Origin: Emergomyces orientalis
Taxonomy: Eukaryota; Ascomycota; Eurotiomycetes; Onygenales; Ajellomycetaceae
DNA length: 64,000 bases
Assembly (NCBI GenBank): GCA_002110485.1
Contig: MOWL01000024.1
Coordinates: forward strand, 620,001-684,000
Reading direction: 5' to 3'
Both the position numbers and the translations under genes were made by a program. Each line of letters begins with the position of its first letter. Positions within the stretch are counted from its first letter, which is position 1. Of the stretch, positions 47,235-58,029 are shown piece by piece. The notes beneath the pieces were generated by a model that saw only the letters and a list, made by a program, of their open reading frames with translations, was not told the origin of the DNA and did no database searches.

Positions 47235-50200
47235 ATGCCGCCGACAGCCACTCAGACTTCGCTTTTGGAAAGCCGTGAGCTAATCGAGAGCATCGCCGAA
47301 CAACATGGCTACCTGGGCGAAACCGTCCTCGGCCAAATGTCGCCCGATGTGCGGCGAAAGGTCGAGGAAGCGATGCTTAAGAAGGACGAGATGATCGGGT
47401 CCTCTGTGATCACGTATGGATAACTTCCTTAATATCCTCAAATTTTGTGACCTAACAGGACAACGCAACCTCACAGGTTATCAAAAAATTTGTATAATAG
47501 CAGTGCTCGATTCGTGTTTGAGCTGTTACAGAATGCCGACGACAATTCATATTCTAAAGCCAAATCACTCTCTGCTGTCCCATTCGTGTCCTTTCGCGTC
47601 TACCCCCGACGGATAGTTCTGGAGTGCAATGAGGACGGCTTCACGCGTGAGAACCTGATAGCCATTTGCAACGTTGGGAAAAGCTCAAAATCGGGCGCTC
47701 AAGGTTATATTGGGGAAAAGGGCATAGGGTTTAAATCTGTGTTTATGGTGGCATGGAAAGTCCATGTTCAGTCTGGGAATTTCTCGTTCTATTTCCAACA
47801 CAAAGTAGGTGGCTCGGGAATGGGAATGGTAACTCCCGTCTGGGAAGACATTGAAGAATCGTTGGATCATCCTCTCACTCGCATTACTCTCTTGCTTCAT
47901 GAAACTGAATCGGACGAGATCCTCGCCAAACAACGTGAAACAACTCTTCAACAATTCAAAGAGCTTCAAGCCACCTTTCTTCTCTTCATGAAAAATTTGC
48001 GTAGGATCGAAATTACCATCTACGACGATCATGACGAAAAAATCTCTTCCTCAATGTTTTCGATGCAACCCCGGCTACCGAATGGAGTCGAGCTGAAAAG
48101 AGAGATAATGGAGCGCGGAGAGACGCAGGAATATACACAATATTACCACATATTTAAAGCATTTGTCTTGGACCTCCCAAAGAGTGAGAATCGAACATAT
48201 ACGGATGCAGAGCTTTCGACAAAAGCGTTCATGAAAGCCGAAATTGTCCTCGCTTTTCCATTAACGGGCGACTCCATCCCTATTATCGAATCACAGGAAA
48301 TCTTTGCTTTTCTCCCAATAAGAAATATGGGCTTTCCGGTTGAGTAGCCACTTCTCCCACTGGCGTTAAAATGCTAATCATGTCATAGTTCTTAATTCAA
48401 TCTGACTTCGTCACCGACGCAAGTAGACAAGATATTGTCAGATCGTCGGCTCGCAATACCAGAATTCTTAGCGCCATTGCTAGTGCCTTCGTGAAGACCG
48501 TATCGCGATTTTGCGAGCATCCAGCCCTTCGGTACCAGTGGATGCGATATCTTCCGAACAGTAACGTTCATTCCGGGGATAGTTTTTGGAGACAGTTACC
48601 TGATGAGATTCGTCGCCGTTGGCTGAAAATAACCCCAACGATGTGGACCAAAAGTCACAGGAAACTATGTTGTATCGGAAATGTGCGACGAGTTACAGGC
48701 CCCATGCTGGACAAGAATCGAGAACCCCTATTTCCTGATTTGGAAATGGAACAATATCTCGCGTCCGAATATTTACCGAAGGACCTGGATTTACTGGAAA
48801 ATTACGGGCTCCGCCAGATGGATATGCAAGAATTTCTCGATAGGGTTCGTCAAGATCTTGACCAAGATGAGTTCTCGATTATGAGGTCTCCCAGTACTGA
48901 CGAAGATTGGCATTCACGCGTCGCCATAATTTTGATTGATGCTTGGCGCGAGCACTCTGACACCATGAAGAAACTGGCGCTAATCCCGTTAGGAGGGGGG
49001 GGATGGATATCTGCAGAGGCTATCAATACCGTTCCAATCTATTATTCTCATGTGCGTGGGTATCCGATCCCTACCAAACCGAAGTTGAACTTGGTAGATT
49101 CGCGAGCAGAGAAAAGCCCCCAGCGACAACAGCTCTTTGATTGTCTTGGGGTTGAGTACGCTCAAGCGCCTAACGTCCGAGGTACGATCATCGACTGTCA
49201 TGCAATATACAGAGTTAGCCTGCCCACTTCCCGGATGCACTTGGCGTTCCTTTACCTTACTGCCCACCTTGACCGAGAGAATGATGATGCAGATGCCTAC
49301 TGTGACATTAAATTGATAGACCATTTGAACAGAAAGCGAGCACCACAACTTCATACATTCTACTTTCCTGATGATGATCCGTATGGCGCCCTGCAGCTTC
49401 TGCAGACAGTACATTCTGGAGGGATTGACGGTGACTCCTCGAGCCTTGACGTATCATTCCTCCATGGTGATTACATGCTTGACCCTCCAATCCAGCCAGT
49501 GGGAGAAATTCGAACCTGGAAAACATGGCTAAGCGAAATACGGCACGTTCGTGAGGAAATACCTCTGACTTGCGGTGACCAACTGAGCGAGGAATGTATT
49601 TATGTGGCAAAACACCACCCACAAAAATTCATAGGTTTCCTATTAAAAAACTGGAAGTCTGAGGGGAGAAAAATCACTGAAAGCCAAAATTTGACTGCTG
49701 AGCTGTTGAATCTTGAGGTACTCTGCGAGAATGGTGATATGTACCCCCTCGCGAAGACCTATATGTATACCGCGCAGCTTAAATATGCCGACAGATTCCT
49801 TCAAGGATATGAGTTTTTTCCGTGGCTCAAACAAGAGGCTTCGCTAAGCGATAACCCAGGGCTTTTTGACCTGGAAACTATGGCGAAAGAATTGGGATTT
49901 GGGTACCCCAAGTCCGAACTTGAGTTTTATTTAACAATTTTGCGCTTCATTGTGGATGCGAACCATGATGCCAACGGTCTACAGGATATAGGTCGGGTTT
50001 TCAGCTTATATCGTCGGATTGAGGCTCGGTATCAGGAGTCCGCCAATCCAAGCATTTGTAGTGAGATGATTCGGTATGTTTTTTACCTCTTGATATTGGT
50101 TTTGACGTTCCCTAATTTCAGGAACAGGGAAATATTTCATTCCCATAGTCTCATTTTCGTTCCTCCCCATAATTCTGAAGATGCAAAATGGACCATTCCT

Positions 50201-52770
50201 GATTCTTGCGTATGGGAAGCACCTGCGGATATGATATATAAGTATCCCCTGAAACCGCTGTACAATAGCATTAAGGATGGAAAGTATACGGCCGAGTTCT
50301 TTCAAGATACTCTCACAATACCGAATGCTGGTATCAATCACTTCTTAGCCGAGTTGACTGTGATGCGAATTGCACAGAAAAACTTTGGCCATATCTACGA
50401 CATATACCAGCGAATAGATAACGCTGTGCCAGAAATGGAGGATGAGGTAGCTGAAAAAGTTCGGTAAGACATTTCCTTCTCTCGTTGCAGTGATCATCCA
50501 ACTCATGACTTCAAGGGAACAATTCGAAAAGTACGCGCTGGTCTATCATGAGAGCAATAATGTTTCCAACTGGTACAGGCCATCCCAATGTCTCTGGTCG
50601 ACCGTAACCGAAATTAAGGGGATGGTGGCCCTTAATGGCCTTTATGAAGCCCTGTCTTCCTTATTCATTGAACTCTTGAGTGTCCGTACTTTGACGCTTG
50701 AGATGGTTCATAATAAATTGGTTGAACAAGGACGAGGGCGACCGTCCGTCGATGAAGTCAAAGAAACAATATGGCTACTAAATTCATATCTTGAGGGTGA
50801 CAACGAGCTCCCTGACCCCAAGCGACTAACAACAAGCAAGGTGTTTCCGATCAAGCACCTGAATGGCACCGTCGAACTGTGCAGTTTCGCAACGGATTTC
50901 GCTATAACAGACCGGAAACATTTGTTGGACTCGTTTTCTGGTAAAGCTAAGTTCCTCGACTTTGGCGTTAACGATGTTCTACGACTGGAGCCATTCTTGC
51001 GGTGGGTTGGACTCGAGGCGCGATGCCTTTCGTCCTCTGTCAAAGAAATCTCTACCCTACTTGGCGGTTCCCACAGATCTCTAGCTTCACCGGACCGAAA
51101 TATCGCTCGAAAAGCCTATGGTCTGCTCAGGTGAGTTGCAAGCCACGGACGATGAGGAATGAGCTGAGGCTAACCCTCATGATAAATATCAGGATCGCAG
51201 TTCATTTCAAAAGTCCCCGAGCTATGAAAGACGAGCAGGCTTTCTATGAATTGCTGAAGAAAATTGCCGTTTGTGAGACGGATGGAATTTGTTCTGGGTT
51301 ACATCTTAACCAGGACGGGAATGATATCGAAGTTGTAGTCAGCAGGAGTGAATTACACTTTCTGGAAGACGAAGCCGGACTTACAATTTACGTGCCGCGG
51401 GATGAGCGTGCCCAGTGTATATGCTTCCTTGACAGAATACCTGTTGCATTTCTGGAATGGATCATGACCGAGCCATCTACTGGGATATGTGAACCGTTCA
51501 GTGACAAGGCTCTAAATGCAATGCAAAGGGTGCTACAAGCGCAGCATGAATATGTTGCATTGACCCTTGATAGAACTGGTATTCTATCGGTGGGAACGCC
51601 AGATGACTCGGACCATGGCCCCGTTGAAATTTCTACCCCTACCGGCCAGATTTCCACCATACAGAATAATATTACGCAGACGACTGGTCACGGTGACACC
51701 AACGACTCAGCTTGGGACACAATGAGTTCAACTCTCTTTGAAGGGTCTATCGCATCAACTAATGTCGAGGAAATATTCACGACATCTTCAAGAGCACCGC
51801 GAGCTCATTCGCCTGTAGTGAATCATAATGAGTTTACTCCTGCACAAACAGCAGGTCCCCGCGTTCTATTTTCACCCGGGCCTGAACCTGCTAGCCAAAC
51901 TATGGACTCGGAGTACCGCAGGCTTCTTTATAGTGTTGTTAATGCGGCCAGAGGAGCTATGTTCCCGAGTCGGGGTCCCTTTGATATGGCAGCCCTCACT
52001 CACTCTTTAGATATGCGTATTCCGGATAGCAATAACGAATCTTTCCGGCTGAGTACATCAGACAAGATTGAACGAAACAGAAAGATTGGTGCTGCCGGTG
52101 AATTGTTTGTGAGTAACTTCATAAAGCTCCCTGGGCGCACGAAAATATGGAGGTGAAAAAATCTAACCCCAATGCGCAAAACTGCAGGTGTTTGAGGTCT
52201 TGTCTCGCTTGAACCCGACTTTACCAGGTTTCTCTCGTGATAATTGGGAAAGCACTATTCGAGAATATGTGAGAATCCACGGCGACTATACCGATATGGA
52301 GCCGTGGAATGGTCAGGAGACCGCAGACATTACCTATACTGACAACGATGGCGTTTTCACCTCCTTGTTGATTGACAAGGGACACCTGCGCTCAGAAATT
52401 TGGGAGGGGAGGCGACCTAAATATTATCTCGAAATTAAATCAACGACTTCATCTTGGGAGACTCCGTTTTACATGAACAGATTTCAATATGAAAGGGTAG
52501 GTTCAGCCATTCATTGGCATTTTTTCAAAAGCTAATACCCGGTCAAATCAGATACAGAAGGTCTCCCATGGCGAGTCTGGCTCAAAGGACCTAGATTCCG
52601 TCTATGTGATATTGCGAGTCTTCAACTTAGGCCAGAATTCGGCAGGCATGAAAGTGTATGTGGATCCCGACTTTATGAGGGAGAGGAGAGAGTTATCATT
52701 TACCACAGAAACGTGGTCGGTTGTTCCGGGGCCTCTTTTCGGTGACCCTGGAGGGTGGAGGAAAGGATAG
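47235..52770 (+). CDS. NO VEIN/sacsin-like ATPase with C-terminal DUF3883 domain
   Basis: Eight exons, 47235-47413, 47477-48338, 48389-50073, 50122-50463, 50516-51130, 51193-52108, 52188-52496 and 52552-52770, join in phase to 1708 residues. The N-terminus is an HSP90/sacsin-type (Bergerat) ATPase: FELLQNADDN (about 74-83), CNEDGF (110-115) and GYIGEKGIGFKS (about 136-147), followed by FLIQSDFVTDASRQDI near 348. A long middle region has no domain I can name. The C-terminus has NRKIGAAGELFVFEVL (about 1522-1537), ADITYTDND with Asp1580, and YYLEIKSTTS with Glu1615 and Lys1617, the layout of DUF3883 (NO VEIN C-terminal), a PD-(D/E)XK-like fold. ATPase and nuclease-like residues are intact. In plants NO VEIN acts in development; the fungal role is unknown. 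The exon 2 acceptor could instead be 47458, adding six residues. The 48-bp intron at 50074-50121 is in frame and stop-free. Confidence 0.85.
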
Positions 52771-53761
52771 ATGAAAAAATTGCCTACGCAATTCGCAAGA
52801 GCACCACACCGGTTCCGCATTTTACTATATTTTGGACGGTTGAATGGGATAATTAAATACTTTTAAGCTCTCCTGGAAGAATATAGTTATACAGTAACTT
52901 AAACACGCAGCCTCGTAGTCGACCATAGGTCTTTCTCATTCCTCGCCCTTCATTCACATCCAGAACCTCTTGGGGCGGCCGATCTGCTCCAAGACGAATA
53001 GGATCCAACAGCTGCGTAGTGAAAATTGGTTGTTACCAGTTTCGAAATGGTCAATTGTATAGGCCCCAAGGAGCGTGTTATCTGCCCCAGGCTATATGCG
53101 ATTGCGAAGCGAGATACCGGCGCGGAGCTCAGATGGTCAACCAGCGTAACTATCAGCTGTACTGATGCTAGTATTTGTGTTGGGGCAATCCTCCCTCACC
53201 AGGGGGTGCTGCGGCACCGCTTGTTTGATATAGATCATCTTTAGATATGTGGGAAGTGGCCAGCTGAATGATGTCAACCCCCCCTGGTTTGAAGTTTGTT
53301 TCCAGTCCGGGGTCCCTCAAAACCTTGAAAACACTTTGCGCTAACTACGATCCCAGCTCAAAGCTTTGACTAGCTTTCAACCTGGGGAATAGCATAGCAT
53401 GGTTCAGGGAATAAATACGAAATCCGTATCATGGACTTCTAGAAAGGTTTGACTCGAAAAAGTGGCTTTCCATTTGGATATTTATATCTCGGTATCGTAG
53501 TTTCAATGCTGTGCAGGCAGTGAGTTTGAGCCTTGGGGAGCTTCCATCAATTGAGCTGGCTGGCAATCATGTGATAATTCAGTTTACCGGCTTTAACCCG
53601 GATTAATTAATACATGGCGAAGTTTTGAAACCAAGCTCTCGAAAAACCTGCCTTTCTGTTCTCCCCGAGGGTCTGTGTCCAAAGAAATCTCACATATCAG
53701 TTTCTCTGGAAAGTGAGGGTGTAGCAGCCTTTGGTTATAAATATCTAGAAAATTATCACCA
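52771..53761. other. intergenic region
   Basis: No gene recognised in about 1 kb between two plus-strand genes. Confidence 0.5.
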
Positions 53762-55171
53762 ATGGGTGACAATCGCAAATCTGTCCTTATCACAGGGTAG
53801 GTCTCGTGGAACTCCCAACTGCATATATCCACATATTTGAGGTATTACTCGGGAGTCAAATTCGCTGACTCTGTAATACATGTACACAGCTGTTCGCCCG
53901 GTGGCATTGGGCATTCCCTGGCGCGGGAGTTCCATCGCAACGGCCTGCGCGTCTTCGCAACAGCAAGAGATAAAAGCTCAATCACCAGCCTGAAGGAACA
54001 AGGAATTGAAACGCTAAGCTTAGTGGTGGATAAAGAGGATAGTAGGAAGGCATGTCGTGATGAAGTTGAGCTTCTGCTTAAGGGGAAGGGCCTTGATTAC
54101 CTGGTTAATAATGCGTGAGTGTTTCCTCCTGTTTCCCCTGTTGCATGGCTAGTGCTAATTTAACTGGTAGTGGACTGAGTATGTTTATCTGCCCTTGAAT
54201 GGATGTCTGAAAAGAAAAGAAAGGAAAACAGTTATATGCCTGTTTTTAATAATTTCAATGTTAAATATATATTAACCCCGACGAACCAGACTATACCGTT
54301 CCAGCCTTGGACGTTAATCTCCAGGAAGCCCGCGAGGTTTTCGAGACAAACTTCTTCTCAGTCATTGCAATGTGCCAGGAATTCGCACCGTTGATTATAA
54401 AAGCCAAGGGCACAATCGTACAATTGGGATCCATTGCAGGAGTAAGTGCTCCAAACCATTTAACTGACAATAATAGCTTCATTTCTGGATTAAATTTTGA
54501 CTAACCCATATCAGATAATACCATATGTCTTCGGCTCCGTTTACAATGCATCAAAAGCCGCCCTACACTCATTCAGCGATACTTTGAGGGTAGAACTTGC
54601 GCCGTTCGGGTTTGTTGAACCCCCTTCTTCCGCATTCAATGAGGAGGCTTCTGTTTTTCCCTTCCAAGCTCCTTCCATCCTCCCTATCACCCAACTGACA
54701 TACTGCCCGACCAAAAAAAAAAAAAAGGTGAAAAAAAAGTTCCATAAAAGCTAACCCTTCGTCCTCTCTTAATGCCATGGCTTCAGCGTTCAAGTAACAA
54801 CCATAATCACCGGCGGAGTGAAATCCAACATCGCCCGCACAGCCCGCACCCTCCGCGAAACATCTCTCTACCACCCCGTCAAAGCCGAATACGCAAGGCG
54901 CATCGTCCACAGCCAAGAGGGCGCTTTGTCCAACGAAGCGTATGCGCGATCAGTAGTAACTCAGGTCCTGTACGGCTCGGCTCCGCTGCGTTGGATCCGC
55001 TGGCTTCTTCTATGGCCTTTTGGGGGCTGTGGAATACGACGAAGTGGTAAATATGTCTGGGCGGGGAATAAGTCAAATCTTATATGGCTCCTGAATGGTG
55101 GGTGGGCATGGTTTGGCTTGTTTCAGCTGGGGATGACTAGGATGTTTAATTTATGGAAGTTGAGGAAGTGA
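53762..55171 (+). CDS. short-chain dehydrogenase/reductase, Ayr1-like
   Basis: Six exons, 53762-53796, 53890-54114, 54171-54178, 54290-54441, 54515-54609 and 54787-55171, give 299 residues. The cofactor motif TGCSPGGIG (11-19) is split by intron 1. NNAGLN (85-90) is built across a microexon of only 8 nt (tggactga). The catalytic set is Ser137 (LGSIAG), Tyr150 and Lys154 (VYNASK). ITGGVKSNIA follows. The combination resembles the Ayr1 group (NADPH-dependent 1-acyl-dihydroxyacetone-phosphate reductase of lipid droplets and ER), with a hydrophobic C-terminal part. The gene appears intact only when all six exons are used; the substrate is inferred from family resemblance alone. Confidence 0.85.
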
Positions 55172-55520
55172 GGTGATGATGTGGTGGAGTGGTGAGACAG
55201 GGGTGAGGGGATATGATAGATTTTACTTTTATTTTTGTAAATTTTTTTTGTATGGGTCTTCTTTTTTTTTCTTGTGATACATTCCTCTCTCCCTTGTTGT
55301 ACTGTATGTTTATACCGTTCGTCTGTTGCGTTTAATTTTCTACTCTTATTTTTAGTGTAAAGGCATGCTACTTTCAGTTCAGAACCCTAGATGGGTGGGA
55401 TGCTCAAACTAGGGAAATTTCAGGCATCTTCCCCTCCCCTCCCCCCTCTCCCCCCCTTTTTTTTTTATCAAAAGTGGTCATATTTTGCAATGAAAGGTTG
55501 AGATTATTGCAAACCCAGCG
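55172..55520. other. intergenic region
   Basis: T-rich and C-rich runs (near 55235-55270 and 55430-55470); no gene recognised. Confidence 0.5.
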
Positions 55521-55982
55521 TTGAAACAATATTTATCGAGTCTACAGGAAAGGGCTAGATATGGTGATGAGCACCCAGCCTCTGGCTTGCCCAAGGAGGC
55601 CGTCAAGAATCACATTAAACATTTGGGGAATCGCTTGTCTGACAATATATCAAAAACTTCTTTCGCATCCCAAGCGGATTCGCCCCTTTCCCTGGAGAGA
55701 CACAGGTTCAGATTCGCCTGTCAAGCGACTGGCCCTTCTCTGAAAGAGCTGTTGCCTTCTTATATCATTGCTTCAGCAGGACCAATAAGCGGGATTATTC
55801 CCTGGGGGGGTCATGTTGTGGATTGTTACCAGCACCAATTCGATTTGTCCAAGATCGGCCCGCCCTCTCAAGTTCATCTGACCGTTCACAGATACTGTGG
55901 TGAAGCAATCGAGCTACAGGGCTCGAGAAAGGTCGATCCGTCCACTGGACTGGTTGACCCAGCCACCCCCCCAAGTCTTTAA
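55521..55982 (+). other. open frame of unknown status, possible exon or relic
   Basis: A stop-free frame of about 153 codons without an ATG at its start. Its composition looks protein-like (for example SLKELLPSYIIASAGP and IIPWGGHVVDCYQHQF), but I recognise no family. It overlaps the end of the minus-strand gene by about 69 bp. It could be a terminal exon or a relic. Confidence 0.25.
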
Positions 55983-56642
55983 GCGGGGGTCCAGAGCCCA
56001 GATCAGCGATTGCGGATGGCCGGCCTGAATACTCAGTTGGGGGCTATTGTACATGTGTTTGGGTCCCACATGAAGACCATCATTCTGCGGCCTACAGCTG
56101 CGATCAAAGGTATAAATAAGTCTCGTCGGATAGGCATCTTTTAGCCGTTCAATAGCTTCGACAAGAACATTTTTCCATCCTGAAGGCTTATCATGGCTGC
56201 GTGGTTTGCACTCAACCCAAATATAGTCACGCCCGATAACATTGATGCCGCCGATTACTTGTTGATGTTGGAGCCGAACAACCAGGATATCCGGCTTGTG
56301 GAGCAGCAAATTGTTTTGTGGTCCTCGGTATGGCTCAAGCAACACACTCCATCTTGAGCCGTTGGGAGTTGCAGCGGTAGAAGCAAAATAGACTCGGAGT
56401 ATTGCACTCCAAACATGGTGAACAATATCATCTTGGCTATGGTTAGCAGCCAGGCGATATAGCAGCCGAATCAATGAGTGAGATTCTGTGTGGGAGCTCG
56501 CTCCATGGACCGTTGGTACACCAATATTATGGCCAATGTGATCCGTCAGTGCCTAGATGCTAAGGTTTTCTTCAGACCTAACTCACGTAGCCATTTTGTA
56601 GTCTATGCACTAAGGGATTGGGATCAGTTATTGTGAAGGTTA
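55914..56642 (-). CDS. PD-(D/E)XK nuclease-like protein, 5' end unresolved
   Basis: Two minus-strand exons are supported, 56642-56587 and 56552-55914, joined by a 34-bp gtgagt...ctag intron that restores RLQNGY/ALTDHIGHN. The frame ends at 55914. Upstream of 56642 a good acceptor (tttccttgtcag) suggests one or more further 5' exons, which I could not define. The core reads KPDILVVRL followed about 20 residues later by YIWVECKP, a literal PD ... ExK arrangement typical of PD-(D/E)XK nucleases, then a helix with WKNVLVEAIERL. Very short introns and a missing start leave open that it is a decaying gene. I know no named function. Confidence 0.5.
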
Positions 56643-57401
56643 CTGACAAGGAAATTGAACAAGGTTAACTTGCTGAGAGAGCTGTTGTACAGCTCCGCGA
56701 GAAAAATCCGCCTTAGAAGCAGCAGAGAAGAGACATTATATCTCTAGAGATCTAGGTATATTCACAATCATAAAGTGGTGAATGTCCTCTGCTTGCTCCA
56801 TAGCATTGAGGTGAATCGGAACAGCCTTTTGCCCATGTTCACTCCCCTTGAACAGTAAACAGCCAGTCAATCATCCATCCGTTCTGTCGATGAATATTCC
56901 TTTCACCTGGGTATTTGTGACTAACTACTACCTACCTAGGTACCTAGGTAGGCAATTTCATTTATCTATCGGGACAGACATTGTTGGTCCCTGGGGGTTT
57001 GCCAGGCTCTCTCCTGAGTAGCTTTCCCCATATATGTATAATTGTGTCGTTGCTTTTTTGATGCTTGCATTCGCCAGCACAAAAACAAAATCAGGAGGTG
57101 GCCGGAATAATGTTCTTCCCTTTGACTCGGATCAAAGTTACTCCGTGCTGCTTATTATTAACGATGACGATTGTTTCCAAAGGTTGCCAGAGATGCCATG
57201 TTTCCTTGTATAAAAAAATACTTAGGTTTGGGGTGAAAAAGAAACGGCAAAGATGACAACATACATTACCGCAAGAGTTGCATCTTGTGGGCTCAAGTCA
57301 GATTGGCACCAGTTCCCACAGGCAATTAAGCTTATATATCACTCTAACCGACATCTACAAAGGCACCCTGAGGATCAAATAATCGCATATAGGGGAGCTT
57401 A
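56643..57401. other. intergenic region with long palindrome
   Basis: May contain unresolved 5' exons of the minus-strand gene. It holds a perfect 22-bp palindrome at 56931-56952. No other gene recognised. Confidence 0.45.
56931..56952. repeat. perfect 22-bp palindrome built on CCTAGGTA
   Basis: The sequence equals its own reverse complement over 22 bases; the core is cctaggtacctagg. Related shorter palindromes occur elsewhere in the window. Confidence 0.9.
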
Positions 57402-58025
57402 ATGTCAGATATGCCTTATAACCTGCGCAAACGTTGTCGCGAGGCACAGAACCAGCCGATGACGACTACTAAACAGACCCGACACTCCCCTCGGAAAATC
57501 CCTGCCCGAGCCAAGCCAAACCAGAGACGCGCTGCTGGAAGCAGAAACTCCCGATCAACGAGTGCTTTAGCCCGAGATGGACGAGAAAATCGAAATAGTC
57601 CTAACTCATCAGCACCTCAGAGCCATTTTGCAGAAGGAAGTGCTGTCGCAATGGATGACGCAAGTCTGGCGAGAAGATATCTAGAAGCACCTGACGAGCT
57701 GCCACCTGGCACTGATCCGCGTCTGGCTCAGATGGGCTACAAGTTTCTAGGATTTATTCCGGACTCAGAATTATCCACTCGTAAAACGCAACAGCCTCCT
57801 CCTCCGTCTGGAGGGACATGGGGAGGTCCATATGCCGATATCAACTACCAGCTCCCCGGTAGCAAACCTTTCCCACACATGGAGCTCTTTCCAGCATTTC
57901 GAGAAGGCGCTTCGAGGGATCCGTTCATTGCATCTTTTGTTAGATCATGGGACAATATGATGGAGGGCAAGGTTGAAAATCCCTATCTAGACCCAGCCCG
58001 GGCAGCTACCTACCTCGGCAGGTAG
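57402..58025 (+). CDS. small basic hypothetical protein
   Basis: Single frame of 207 residues starting at the ATG at 57402. The first 60 residues are rich in Arg, Lys, Ser and Asn (PYNLRKRCREA, RHSPRKIPARAKPNQRR), suggesting a nuclear localisation signal or nucleic-acid contact. The second half has LPPGTDPRLAQMGYKFLGF and is richer in Pro and aromatic residues. I recognise no family. The stop codon lies inside a hairpin-forming inverted repeat (58006-58029), so the natural end may have been altered by that repeat. Confidence 0.55.
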   Translation: MSDMPYNLRKRCREAQNQPMTTTKQTRHSPRKIPARAKPNQRRAAGSRNSRSTSALARDGRENRNSPNSSAPQSHFAEGSAVAMDDASLARRYLEAPDELPPGTDPRLAQMGYKFLGFIPDSELSTRKTQQPPPPSGGTWGGPYADINYQLPGSKPFPHMELFPAFREGASRDPFIASFVRSWDNMMEGKVENPYLDPARAATYLGR

Positions 58026-58029
58026 GTAG
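58006..58029. repeat. inverted repeat, 10-bp arms with 4-base loop
   Basis: Arms ctacctacct and aggtaggtag flank the loop cggc. The TAG stop of the 57402 frame is within the right arm. Confidence 0.9.
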
